Below are positions 46,984 through 55,190 of a stretch of 64,000 nucleotides of DNA, one piece after another. Origin of the DNA: Cellulosilyticum sp. I15G10I2 (GTDB taxonomy: Bacteria; Bacillota; Clostridia; Lachnospirales; Cellulosilyticaceae). The stretch spans positions 124,001 to 188,000 of the forward strand of contig NZ_FMMP01000011.1 in NCBI RefSeq assembly GCF_900095725.1. The letters are read 5' to 3'. The notes beneath the pieces were generated by a model, which saw nothing but the letters and a program-made list of their open reading frames with translations, did no database searches and was not told the DNA's origin. Each line of letters begins with the position of its first letter. Position 1 is the stretch's first letter. The position numbers were made by a program, and so were the translations under genes.

Positions 46984-48096
46984 ATGTTATCTTTTGGTGA
47001 GCATATAAATTTAGTTTTAAAAGATAAGATCAAATGGGATTATTATAGCGACACATATTTTAATGGGATTAGCTATAGGGAACTATTTGCAGACTGTAGA
47101 TATTTCATTGAATCACTATTATCAAATGGTGACAAGTTAACGGGTTTGGCTAGAGAACAATTCAATAGACTTAGTGATAATTATAGGTTAGAACATACAG
47201 TATCGGTATATTTCCTAGGTATCATTTTATATGAGAATGTATACAGGATTCGAAGTAATATTGATAGTTATATCAAAAGGGTTAATGAAAAATTAAATAG
47301 CTCGAAAGCTTATAGAAGACATGAGGTATTAGAATATGAATGTGATACCCCATTTTCTTATTTTTGGTTTTTAATATGTTTTTATCATGATTATGGTTAT
47401 AGTTTTGAAGAAAGAAATAAAATTGAAGCGTTTGAAGACTTGTTAAGTGAATTAGGAGAATTAAATTTCACTCTACCTAGAATTTTTAGGGAAATTAGTG
47501 TGCCAAAAGTAGTAGCTGATAATATAGGTAAGTATATTGCTTATAGATATAAAGTACATAACAAGCTAGATCATGGAATTGTTGGAGGCTTACTTTTTTG
47601 GAAAGAGCGTAAAAAAGATTATTATGAAAGACGTAAAAAATATAATAGAGATGAATTCATAGATAACCAACGACTATGGTCAAACAGAATATTACAATGT
47701 ATTCATTTACCGATTGCATGGACAATAGCTGCACATAATATATGGTTTATAAATAATGAATCAGATGACTATGATGCATATTGTAAGTACGGTTTAGATG
47801 AATTAATTATTAGAAAGCCTAAAATAAGCTTAGAAAATCATCCTTTTTTATTTCTGTTGTCGATTGTTGATACTATTGATCCAGTAAAACTATTAATGCA
47901 AAATAATCATCATGTTTTTACCGTAGACGATTTAAATTCAATTATGTTTAGCTTTGGAGAGAATACTATTCAATATTCGATGACTTATGATAACGAGATA
48001 GTACATAGTAGATACAAAAATAACATTAAGGATATCAAATCATGGGTTTGCTGTGACTCGAATTATCAAAGTGAGATATTTTCAATAGGAATATGA
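46984..48096 (+). CDS. HD-domain protein, cassette 1
   Basis: The 370-residue protein has no membrane segment. It has an HD-superfamily metal-site pattern in order: His in EHTVSVYFLGI (about 71), His-Asp in CFYHDYGYSF (about 134), His in KLDHGIVGGLLF, His in AAHNIWF, Asp in VDTIDPVKLL. HD enzymes hydrolyse phosphate esters, including nucleotides. I do not recognise a named subfamily. SD AGGAGGAG precedes ATG 46984. It is the first gene of the array; a defence role is possible but not shown. Confidence 0.65.
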   Translation: MLSFGEHINLVLKDKIKWDYYSDTYFNGISYRELFADCRYFIESLLSNGDKLTGLAREQFNRLSDNYRLEHTVSVYFLGIILYENVYRIRSNIDSYIKRVNEKLNSSKAYRRHEVLEYECDTPFSYFWFLICFYHDYGYSFEERNKIEAFEDLLSELGELNFTLPRIFREISVPKVVADNIGKYIAYRYKVHNKLDHGIVGGLLFWKERKKDYYERRKKYNRDEFIDNQRLWSNRILQCIHLPIAWTIAAHNIWFINNESDDYDAYCKYGLDELIIRKPKISLENHPFLFLLSIVDTIDPVKLLMQNNHHVFTVDDLNSIMFSFGENTIQYSMTYDNEIVHSRYKNNIKDIKSWVCCDSNYQSEIFSIGI

Positions 48097-48115
48097 TAAT
48101 TTCCGTAATAACTGC

Positions 48116-48201
48116 GCATAACTTTTAGGGATATATCTGATAACACAAAAAAATATCCCTATCCAAAGATCGGGCGTGTTATCTGAGATATCTTGTTGAA
48201 C
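48116..48201 (+). repeat. attC-like site 1
   Basis: R'' GCATAAC (48116-48122) and R' GTTGAAC (48195-48201). Inner arms ATATCTGATAACAC and GTGTTATCTGAGATAT pair, with an extra hairpin AGGGATAT / ATATCCCT. Confidence 0.7.
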
Positions 48202-48394
48202 GAAGTCGCGGAACTCTAGGAAAGTATATGTTTCCTACAATAAAACAAACGTTTATGACTGGAAATATAGAACCAATTACCACCAAATTGCAAACAACTA
48301 TGTTTAGTATTCCATGAGTATGCAGAATATTAAAGGCTATGTTACAGAAAGAATAAGCTAGGTTATTCGAAAAAGCCATCGCGCTAGCGATTTA
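48202..48394. other. Cassette 2: no sense-strand gene seen
   Basis: About 200 bases between two attC sites without a credible + strand gene. The only frame, on the minus strand at 48179-48379, runs into attC1 and lacks an SD, so I do not call it. It could carry a promoter or a small RNA. Confidence 0.45.
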
Positions 48395-48510
48395 GTTCAA
48401 CACAATATCTCCGTTCGCTGCGCACACCTCTTCGCTGGGTGCAAGCACCGCTACGAAGAAGGGCTCTGTGGGTACAGTTCAGAGGCGTCGGAGATACGGA
48501 GGCGTTAGAA
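48395..48510 (+). repeat. attC-like site 2 (main family)
   Basis: R'' GTTCAAC (48395), R' GTTAGAA (48504). Arms TATCTCCG / CGGAGATA, inner hairpin TCTTCG / CGAAGA, plus GTGC / GCAC. Nearly the same sequence recurs at 50658 and 53496. Confidence 0.82.
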
Positions 48511-48543
48511 GACATATAATACTAGGTTTTTGGGAGGAAAAAG

Positions 48544-49446
48544 ATGCAGTACGATGAAGTTAAAAGTAAAGAAAGACTAGCAAGAATTGAATCAAAGAAA
48601 ATCAGTAGAATACTCCAGAACGAATATAGAATAATGAGAAGAATTATGGTGATGAGCATATTACTATTGGTTCTGATTGTAATAATGTTCACTTCTATGA
48701 TTGTAACAGGTAATGAGGCATATCAAAGCGTTTATGTTGTTAGTGTTATTGTTTTTATGCTTTATATGGTTTTTACGTTGAATCAATTAGAAAACAGAAA
48801 ATTCATGAAATTATATGCTCATGATAGGCGTTTTTATATACTATCATTATTTAAGAAAAATATTCAAGAAGGCTATAAAGCTAATAAGCATAAACTATGG
48901 TCATTAACTAATGCATTTATTAAAGAGTTGTACCTTGTCCAACTTGATTACAAAGGTAGTTACTTATTTAGTGTTCAGAGTGAAGAATTTGATATAGACT
49001 TTTTATCAAAAGCATTTGCAAAGAAAATTAAGGGATTGGTATTGGAGGAAAAGAATAAAGAAGAAATTATTGATACTATTGATCAATTACTGTCAATAAA
49101 TCAATTTCGAAATAATGATATTCTTTCTATACTGGATATAGATGAAACAAATGAAGCACTTGATAGAGAAAAACAGGATCTCTTTGAAGCCCTAAATAGA
49201 CTTCCAGAATCGGATAAGAAGATTGATATTTTGGGTTTAGAGAAGATGGTTAGTTTTTTAAAGCGTATCAACATAGATGTGTTAATAGCGATATTAGGTA
49301 CTGGGATAGTACTAGGTATTTACCTATTACTTATATCGTTGCTTAAAGAGGAGTTTAGTACTGGAATGTTTCTTAGTTTACTACTGATGGCTCCTACATG
49401 TGTAGCAGTAATATTAAATATGTTGCGAAAAGACAGTAAATATTAA
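48544..49446 (+). CDS. Membrane protein of unknown function, cassette 3
   Basis: The 300-residue protein has two hydrophobic segments near the start (about 38-60 and 66-82) and two near the end (about 240-262 and 270-292), with a charged helical cytoplasmic region of about 150 residues between. I know no family for it. A membrane-anchored effector layout is possible. SD GGGAGG precedes ATG 48544. The AT-rich composition is like the other cassettes. Confidence 0.7.
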   Translation: MQYDEVKSKERLARIESKKISRILQNEYRIMRRIMVMSILLLVLIVIMFTSMIVTGNEAYQSVYVVSVIVFMLYMVFTLNQLENRKFMKLYAHDRRFYILSLFKKNIQEGYKANKHKLWSLTNAFIKELYLVQLDYKGSYLFSVQSEEFDIDFLSKAFAKKIKGLVLEEKNKEEIIDTIDQLLSINQFRNNDILSILDIDETNEALDREKQDLFEALNRLPESDKKIDILGLEKMVSFLKRINIDVLIAILGTGIVLGIYLLLISLLKEEFSTGMFLSLLLMAPTCVAVILNMLRKDSKY

Positions 49447-49464
49447 GCTTCCGTATTATACGTC

Positions 49465-49626
49465 TTCTAATAACACCTTCACGCAAGGGTCACTCAAAAA
49501 GCGAGTGACCACATCCAGTCCCCTAAGCCCGTCGGGACGTCCCCGCATTAGGTGTTCGAGCAAGCTCTCACGACCATGAGCGGAGACTCTAAGGGGACAG
49601 GACGTCGTGAAACCACACCGTTAGTC
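49465..49626 (+). repeat. attC-like site 3 (long, distinct)
   Basis: R'' TTCTAAT region (49465), R' GTTAGTC (49620). It folds through TTCACG / CGTGAA, GTCCCCT / AGGGGAC and the local hairpin GGTCACTC / GAGTGACC. At 162 bases it is longer than the others. Confidence 0.65.
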
Positions 49627-49663
49627 AAAAGAATCAATTACTGTATTGAAGGGGGTGGAGAAT

Positions 49664-50614
49664 ATGTACTTTGATTTTATTAAGACAAGCTATTCAGATG
49701 AAGATGAACTTACGAGACAAGCATATGAGAATAGAGATAAAGAACATTTAGGAAAGATAATCATTGATAAAATAGCTGGTGATATCAATGCAATAGTTGA
49801 ACGTTGGTGGAAACTTGAAAGTATTGGCTATTTAGGTGGAAATGAGAAGTTTCTTGACTTGCTAAAAGAAGCAGAAGAATTGTTTTGTTTTAGTAATTTT
49901 ACTGGTTGTATTGCTTTAATTGGTATTGCTGCGGAAGAGTTTTCGAAATATCTGGCTGAAACAAATAATCTTAATCATAAAAACCTATCACAAGAAATAA
50001 GACTTAAATCACTTCTAGAAAAAAGTGTAATTAATAAAGAGTTATATAATAATTTAAATGGTATTCGTATACTAAGGAATCAATGCATACATTATAATCA
50101 AAAATTTAAAGATTTAAATTTGGAAGTGCTTGAAAGTAAAGCTATTAGTATCCTTAATCATTATAAGACTGCGATTTCAAGTGTTTTAGAGAGGCATGAA
50201 ATGGCTATTGAAGATATATTAGAAAAGACTATATCTGAACAGAAGTTTTCTTTTGAAGAATTTAAACTAAAAAATCGTAACTATCTCAAAACAGTTGAAG
50301 GAATTGATCTAACAATATCACCAAATAAAAGCGCTATTGTTTTTGAATCTCTTTATTATATAGCCGAAATTGATATTAAGAATGACGATTTTAAAGAAAT
50401 GAGTTTAGTTGATATTGATAGTCAAAAAGTCATACCATTTCCATTTGTTTTAGATCTTACATTACCAGATGTTCAAAGGGTAAAAGAAATGAGACTAGAA
50501 GAAAAAAATGTAATAAGGGCTACGGTCATTGCAAATGTAACAAGTGCTGGATTAACTGAAGAATGGAAGTTGTTGGATATTAAAGATGTATATCGTGGTA
50601 AATATGAATTATAA
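49664..50614 (+). CDS. HEPN/DUF4145-like protein, cassette 4
   Basis: The protein has 316 residues from ATG 49664, after GGGGGTGG. Residues about 75-155 form a HEPN-like helical bundle (CIALIGIAAEEFSKYL, then GIRILRNQCIHYNQ). RNQCIH fits the R-X4-H motif of HEPN ribonucleases. The second half (about 190-316) has beta-rich text with no recognisable domain. HEPN proteins often act as toxins or in anti-phage defence; that role is inference here. Confidence 0.65.
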   Translation: MYFDFIKTSYSDEDELTRQAYENRDKEHLGKIIIDKIAGDINAIVERWWKLESIGYLGGNEKFLDLLKEAEELFCFSNFTGCIALIGIAAEEFSKYLAETNNLNHKNLSQEIRLKSLLEKSVINKELYNNLNGIRILRNQCIHYNQKFKDLNLEVLESKAISILNHYKTAISSVLERHEMAIEDILEKTISEQKFSFEEFKLKNRNYLKTVEGIDLTISPNKSAIVFESLYYIAEIDIKNDDFKEMSLVDIDSQKVIPFPFVLDLTLPDVQRVKEMRLEEKNVIRATVIANVTSAGLTEEWKLLDIKDVYRGKYEL

Positions 50615-50657
50615 TGAACAGCATTTGAATTTATGTCGTGTCTGTATTGATTTCTTC

Positions 50658-50772
50658 GTTTGACGATGTATCTCCGTTCACTACGCACACCTCTCCAATA
50701 GGTGCAAGCACCGCTACGAAGACGGCTCTGAAGGTACAGTTCAGATGCATTGGAGATACGGAGACGTTAGGT
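50658..50772 (+). repeat. attC-like site 4 (main family)
   Basis: R'' near GTTTGAC (50658), R' GTTAGGT (50766, exact GTTRRRY). Arms TATCTCCG / GGAGATA. About four-fifths identical to site 2 by eye. Confidence 0.82.
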
Positions 50773-50803
50773 GACAGAACATTAGTTCACCAAGGAGGAT
50801 AGT

Positions 50804-51416
50804 ATGAAAAGAAAACTTTTTATTGCAGGTAAGGATTTGAGTAATCAAGCCTATTTTGGGTGGCAAGATAAGAATAGCGCATTATTTGGAATTAGAACAG
50901 GATATAAAGATGCAGCTGATAAACTGGTTGATAAGGCACTTGAAGAAGGGCAGCTAGGTAATATTAGAGTTCTAGATACATATATATTTCCAATATGCTT
51001 TTTATATCGCCACTCCATTGAAGCAACACTTAAGGACATTTATCTAAGATATTGCGGCAAGATTTTAAAAGGTAATCATGACTTAGTGACATTATGGGAT
51101 AACTTATATAGAGAAGTTGTATTAACATTTAAAGATCCTAATTTTATTGAACAAGTGAAGGGGTATTAAAGAGAAATTTATAAGATTTCCTTTAGAGGAC
51201 ATTGATTATAATGAACTAAGAAATATGTTTGTTGAATTTAATACAATTAATGATAATAAAGCTGATGTTTTTAGATATTTGCTAGATAAAGAAGGAGAAT
51301 TATATTTTACTGATAGTAAGTATATAGATTATCCAAACTTAAAAGAATCGATGGAGTGCATATATGATGTCTTAGAATATCTTTATATGGTTACAGATGA
51401 ATACCTAAGTAATTGA
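50804..51416 (+). pseudogene. Frameshifted HEPN-like cassette gene, cassette 5
   Basis: The first frame (50804-51169) has CFLYRHSIEATLKDIYLRYC and HDLVTLWDN, in the style of HEPN-related helical proteins. It ends at a GGGG run (51160-51163). The protein text continues in another frame from about 51165 (KEKFIRFPLEDIDYNELRNM) to 51416. One shift restores a protein of about 204 residues. A real frameshift, a sequencing error in the G run, or slippage are all possible. SD AAGGAGG. Confidence 0.65.
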
Positions 51417-51471
51417 AAAATTTTCATACATTCCATCAGATAAAAAATACTCAAGTTTTACTGCGTTAGTT
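51403..51471 (+). repeat. Possible attC-like site 5 (short)
   Basis: R'' ACCTAAG (51403) overlaps the end of the cassette 5 gene; R' GTTAGTT (51465). Inner match AGTAA / TTACT with a bulge. The least regular of the internal sites. Confidence 0.4.
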
Positions 51472-51545
51472 TTGATGACTCACTGAACATTTAGAACACT
51501 AGATGATAGCAAAGCTATTTAGTTTTATTTATAGGAGATGGCACT

Positions 51546-52514
51546 TTGAAAATAAGTATAAAGAAATCTGAAGTTCCAATAATATGGCTAGACACTTTTG
51601 CAATTATAAGATTTACTAAAATCTTACTTGCAGAAAAAGTATCAGAGGTTGAGAAGGAAAGATATACTTCCTTATTTCAATTACTTACGAATAAGATTAA
51701 ATCAAAAAAATTAATTTGTGTTAAAGGGGAACAAATTGAAGAAATAAAACTTGGTGGGAGACTTGTTGATGAATGTAATGGTGTATTAATTCAATTATCA
51801 TTAGGAGTAAATACTAAGCCACTATATGAAATAGAACGCTCACAATTATAGAACTTTATGAATGCTTATTATAAGTCACTTGATGGAATAAATATTCAAC
51901 ATAAAGAAGCCTTTATGGAAGATCCAATTAGCGAATTATATTCTGAAAAAGATTTCATTATTACCTTTAAAGAACGCATCAATAGTAAGATAATCGAAGA
52001 AGTTAAAGAAAAGAAGAAAAAGCTTATTAGTGAACTTGAAGAATTAAGGCTCAAATGTACTTTAAAGGGAATAACTTTTGAAGATCAATTAAACCTTGAA
52101 TATCAAGGGGTTATACAAGCCATATCTATTTGCTTAGAAGAGAACTATGATTTTGATACCTATATGACACTTATTGGTATACCATTGTATTGTTGGGAGC
52201 AGATAAGTGGGAAACCTCATGATATTAAGGGTTTGATCGAATTCTACAAATCTGAATATTATAGAAAAATGCCATATAATAATATAAGAGCTAAACTCTT
52301 CGCAAGTATTATTACAAATAAAAGCCGAGTAGATTCGGGGGATTCAATTGATATAACCAATATATCATCTATGGCACCCTATTGTAACTTAATACTAACT
52401 GATAGAAAAATGAGGAATAGAGTTCATGCTCTAAAAATATCAGAGGATTACGATGTGAAAGTTTTTTCTCTAAATGAGTATAAAGAATTGACTGAATACT
52501 TGAGATCAATTTAA
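51546..52514 (+). pseudogene. PIN-like nuclease gene interrupted by an in-frame TAG, cassette 6
   Basis: The frame starts at TTG 51546 after AGGAGATGG and runs to 52514 with a single TAG at 51849-51851. The N-terminal IIWLDTFAIIRF (Asp) and C-terminal DSIDITNISSMAPYCNLILT then DRKM (acidic cluster) fit PIN-like nucleases. A central coiled helix (KEKKKKLISELEELRLKC) is present. Without the TAG it would be 322 residues. The ATG at 51858 could restart the C-terminal part. Confidence 0.65.
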
Positions 52515-52543
52515 AGTATTTGGTACTTCCGCATTTTTCTATC

Positions 52544-52671
52544 GCCTAACAATGCACTCGAGTTCGCTTTGCCTATTTTGGGACATGCTTTCGAAGAAGC
52601 AAAGCACATTTATTAGCCCAAGATAAGAGCTATCTAGTGCTGAGGATCTCTTGAGTGCGGAAACGTTAGAC
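52544..52671 (+). repeat. attC-like site 6 (near-classical)
   Basis: R'' GCCTAAC (52544), R' GTTAGAC (52665): both fit the RYYYAAC and GTTRRRY consensus exactly. Arms GCACTCGAG / CTTGAGTGC, inner hairpin TGCTTT / AAGCA. Confidence 0.85.
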
Positions 52672-52732
52672 GACATTAAAGCTCGACAAAAATTTTAAGA
52701 ATCATTAAGATGAATAGAGGGAGGGAGTTTGT

Positions 52733-53440
52733 TTGGTACAACATATAAGTATATTAATTGGAGTAATGACTTTTTTTGGCATATTAGGCGGGATAATTAA
52801 TTACTTTTTTGGTAAACAGGATGAGACCACCATTACAAAATCTATCACAATAGGAATTGCGGCATCTTTTTTGGTACCTCTTTTTCTAAATATGATATCA
52901 AGTGACTTGATAAGTTCAAGTAAAGATGATCCGTATAAAATATTAATCTTTACAGGGTTTTGCCTTATTGCATCTATATCGTCATCAGCATTTATAGGGA
53001 GTATTTCTGAACGTGTATTAAAAGAGGTAAAGGAAGCAAAGGAAAAAGTAACAGAAGTTGTAACTCAGGTTCAACAAGTAAAGGACCAGGCTTCAGTTGC
53101 CATGGATGAAGTTAAATCAGTTAAAGAAACAGTTGAGCCATTAACATTAAAAGGGACAGAACAGGAATATTTAGATGATGAAGTGCTGGACAAGAACTGT
53201 AATTTAAACTTAAGTGATGATGAAAAGAATGTGTTAATGGCTCTTTCTAATAGTGGTTATACCTATCGTTCAATGGGCGGGGTAAAAAACGATACAAATT
53301 TGGATAAGGTGAAAATAAATACAATAATAAATAAATTAATTTCAGAAGGTTTAGTTGGACAAGCAAATCGTACAAAGGGTATTCGATGGTTTATTACAGA
53401 AGAAGGTAGGAAAGTAGTTTTTTTAGTCGGACAAGATTAG
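52733..53440 (+). CDS. YEATS-associated-type membrane protein with winged helix, cassette 7
   Basis: The 235-residue protein has about three N-terminal membrane segments (ISILIGVMTFFGILGGIINY, then GIAASFLVPLFLNMI, then ILIFTGFCLIASI), a coiled coil (about 100-140), and a C-terminal winged helix (about 160-232; NLSDDEKNVLMALSNSGYTY). The N-terminal part resembles proteins annotated as YEATS-associated, which I recall mostly from cassette and defence regions. Start TTG 52733 follows GAGGGAGGG. Confidence 0.6.
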   Translation: MVQHISILIGVMTFFGILGGIINYFFGKQDETTITKSITIGIAASFLVPLFLNMISSDLISSSKDDPYKILIFTGFCLIASISSSAFIGSISERVLKEVKEAKEKVTEVVTQVQQVKDQASVAMDEVKSVKETVEPLTLKGTEQEYLDDEVLDKNCNLNLSDDEKNVLMALSNSGYTYRSMGGVKNDTNLDKVKINTIINKLISEGLVGQANRTKGIRWFITEEGRKVVFLVGQD

Positions 53441-53483
53441 GAGGATAATAAGTCTTTAATAAATATTCAATTCTTTAATAAAG

Positions 53484-53610
53484 GACTAACACGTGGTTCA
53501 ACAATGTATCTCCGTTCGCTACGCACACCTCTTCACTGGTGCAGGTACCGCTATGAAGAAGGGGTGCGAGGGTACAGTTCAGAGACGCCGGAGTTGCGTA
53601 GATGTAAGAT
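53484..53610 (+). repeat. attC-like site 7 (main family, degenerate R')
   Basis: GACTAAC at 53484 mirrors this cassette's own start; GTTCAAC at 53496 aligns with site 2. The R' box is decayed to GTAAGAT (53604). Arms are otherwise as in sites 2 and 4. Confidence 0.7.
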
Positions 53611-53644
53611 ATATTTGAATATTAATTTTAAGGAAGGAGAAATT

Positions 53645-54283
53645 ATGGAATTTGAGAAAGATACAATGGATAAGTTTTTGGGGTATTTGACTGAACATGG
53701 ATATCCAAAAGAAAGCATAGTAACAGAGTATAAGATTGGAAAGAGAAGTAGGGTTGATTTAGCAATTATTGATGTTGATACTAAATTGCCAATCATGTTA
53801 TTTGAAATAAAATCTAGAAAAAGAAATGACTTTATTAACATGGGAAAAAAGCAATTAGAAAGATACTTACAAGAGCTTAATCTTAATCAAGAAGTACCTA
53901 CATACTTAGTTTTTCCTAGCCAACATAAACCTTTTTTTGAAGTTATGGAGATTGATACAACTAGTTCTTCTGATACAGAAGAAACGATAAGTTTGAGGAG
54001 TCTAGATTATAATCTTCAAAGAAGAGCTAGACTCATAGAAAAAGTAAATCAAGCTAAAAAGGATAAGTTAAAGGCGATTGATAATTTTTCGGTTGTATGT
54101 TGGTTATTGGCGATTTTAATTTTTGTAATTGGGATTTCATCAAAACTATTCGTAATAGATATTAACGCAACAGATTTGGTGATTTTGGGAGCTGGAGTTG
54201 GATTAATACTAACGCCCTTTGCAAGTAAGATAAAGTTTTGGGGGATAGAGTTTGAACGATTTAAAAAAGCAAACACAGAATGA
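53645..54283 (+). CDS. Membrane-anchored PD-(D/E)XK nuclease-like protein, cassette 8
   Basis: The protein has 213 residues from ATG 53645, after AAGGAAGGAG; longer in-frame text upstream lies inside the attC and is not used. Residues about 25-60 read TEYKIGKRSRVDLAIIDVDT...IMLFEIKS: the Asp...Glu-X-Lys core of restriction-type nucleases, like the N-terminus of type I HsdR. Two membrane segments follow (about 150-170 and 178-198). A nuclease tethered to the membrane would suit defence against incoming DNA; unproven. Confidence 0.65.
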   Translation: MEFEKDTMDKFLGYLTEHGYPKESIVTEYKIGKRSRVDLAIIDVDTKLPIMLFEIKSRKRNDFINMGKKQLERYLQELNLNQEVPTYLVFPSQHKPFFEVMEIDTTSSSDTEETISLRSLDYNLQRRARLIEKVNQAKKDKLKAIDNFSVVCWLLAILIFVIGISSKLFVIDINATDLVILGAGVGLILTPFASKIKFWGIEFERFKKANTE

Positions 54284-54308
54284 GCTCTATGTTCTCATTT
54301 TCAACGTT

Positions 54309-54375
54309 AGTTAACGATATACCTCAGCTTACTGCGCATATCTCTTCGAATGGGGCAAGACCGATACAGAAAATG
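54309..54375 (+). repeat. Truncated attC-like site 8
   Basis: AGTTAAC (54309) followed by GATATACCTCAGCTTACTGC and CTCTTCGAA resembles the left half of the main attC family; the right half is missing. Confidence 0.45.
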
Positions 54376-54470
54376 ATTGAATGAATATAATTAGTAGCCA
54401 GTGAATTTAAAGGAATATTATTTGAAATCAATTGACTACACTTAAAAAAATGTTTAAAGGAGGTCAACAA

Positions 54471-54986
54471 ATGGGAGGGTTTTGGAATTCATTATCAACT
54501 ACTGAACAGCTAGAATTGATTAAACAAATTGTGCCCACATTGTCAATAGTAATTGGAGCGATTATTTCATTTAGCATTTTCTCACTAACAAAAAGAAAAG
54601 AAACTAATTTTAAAGTTCATGAACAAAGGAAAATAAAGTATGAGAATTATCTTTCCATTTTCCAGAAAGTCTTGGCAAATGCAGATTTATTTGAAAAGGG
54701 CGAAATCCCTTTTGATAAAGAAGAGTGGATGGAAATGCAGATAGGAGTTATAATCTATGGGTCTGATAAAGTTATTAAGAAGATTGTTGAGATGAATGAA
54801 TTTAGCAGAAATGAAGAAAGTTATGATAAAAATTTACTTATTTTAAAGTTAGGCGAATTAATGCATTTAATGAGAAAAGAAGTAGGATTATCTAATAAAG
54901 AGGTATCGATAAGGGATAGTTTAAGCTTTTTTATAACAGATATTAAAGATGAAAAATTTGATTATTTATTTACAAATTTTAAATAA
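54471..54986 (+). CDS. Single-pass membrane protein of unknown function
   Basis: The protein has 171 residues from ATG 54471 with a very strong SD (AAAGGAGG). There is one membrane segment (about 22-42), then a helical cytoplasmic domain (LSIFQKVLANADLFEKG, then IGVIIYGSDKVIKKI). The latter resembles small accessory-island proteins, but I cannot name a family. It lies just after the last attC remnant and may be a former cassette. Confidence 0.65.
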   Translation: MGGFWNSLSTTEQLELIKQIVPTLSIVIGAIISFSIFSLTKRKETNFKVHEQRKIKYENYLSIFQKVLANADLFEKGEIPFDKEEWMEMQIGVIIYGSDKVIKKIVEMNEFSRNEESYDKNLLILKLGELMHLMRKEVGLSNKEVSIRDSLSFFITDIKDEKFDYLFTNFK

Positions 54987-55190
54987 ATAATATTTTAGTG
55001 ATCAATAGTATATATAACAGATCTTGAAATACTAATCTTTTATTGTAGATTTAAATATTGCTGTAAAAAGAAAGTTTCTAAAGGCTGCTCAAGATACTGT
55101 ATGTATAGGGTTATTGAAAATCTAAAGATAGAAGTTGATAAATTAGATTATTTTAAAAGGTTATAAGCTAAATATAAGGGAGAATTTTGG

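Larger units (their letters stand above)
46949..54375 (+). mobile_element. Integron-type gene cassette array without integrase (CALIN)
   Basis: About 7.4 kb with eight units, each one + strand gene (one unit has none) plus an attC-like site ending in a GTTRRRY-type box. Three sites (48395, 50658, 53496) are close variants of one sequence of about 115 bp; the others differ. Cassette borders by R' box: 46949, 48195, 48504, 49620, 50766, 51465, 52665, 53604. No intI or attI is in the window. attC sites are recombined by IntI as folded single strands. Confidence 0.8.

Noticed and set aside
48179-48379. 66-codon minus-strand frame in cassette 2
   Set aside because: It overlaps attC site 1, has no SD and no recognisable protein features.
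51849-51851. TAG in the cassette 6 gene read as pyrrolysine or programmed readthrough
   Set aside because: No pyrrolysine genes or PYLIS-like signal are visible, and the neighbouring cassette gene is also broken; simple decay is more likely.
48395-53610. Repeated segments at 48.4, 50.7 and 53.5 kb as a CRISPR array
   Set aside because: Repeats are about 115 bp, more than 2 kb apart and separated by genes, with attC-type inverted arms; no cas genes.
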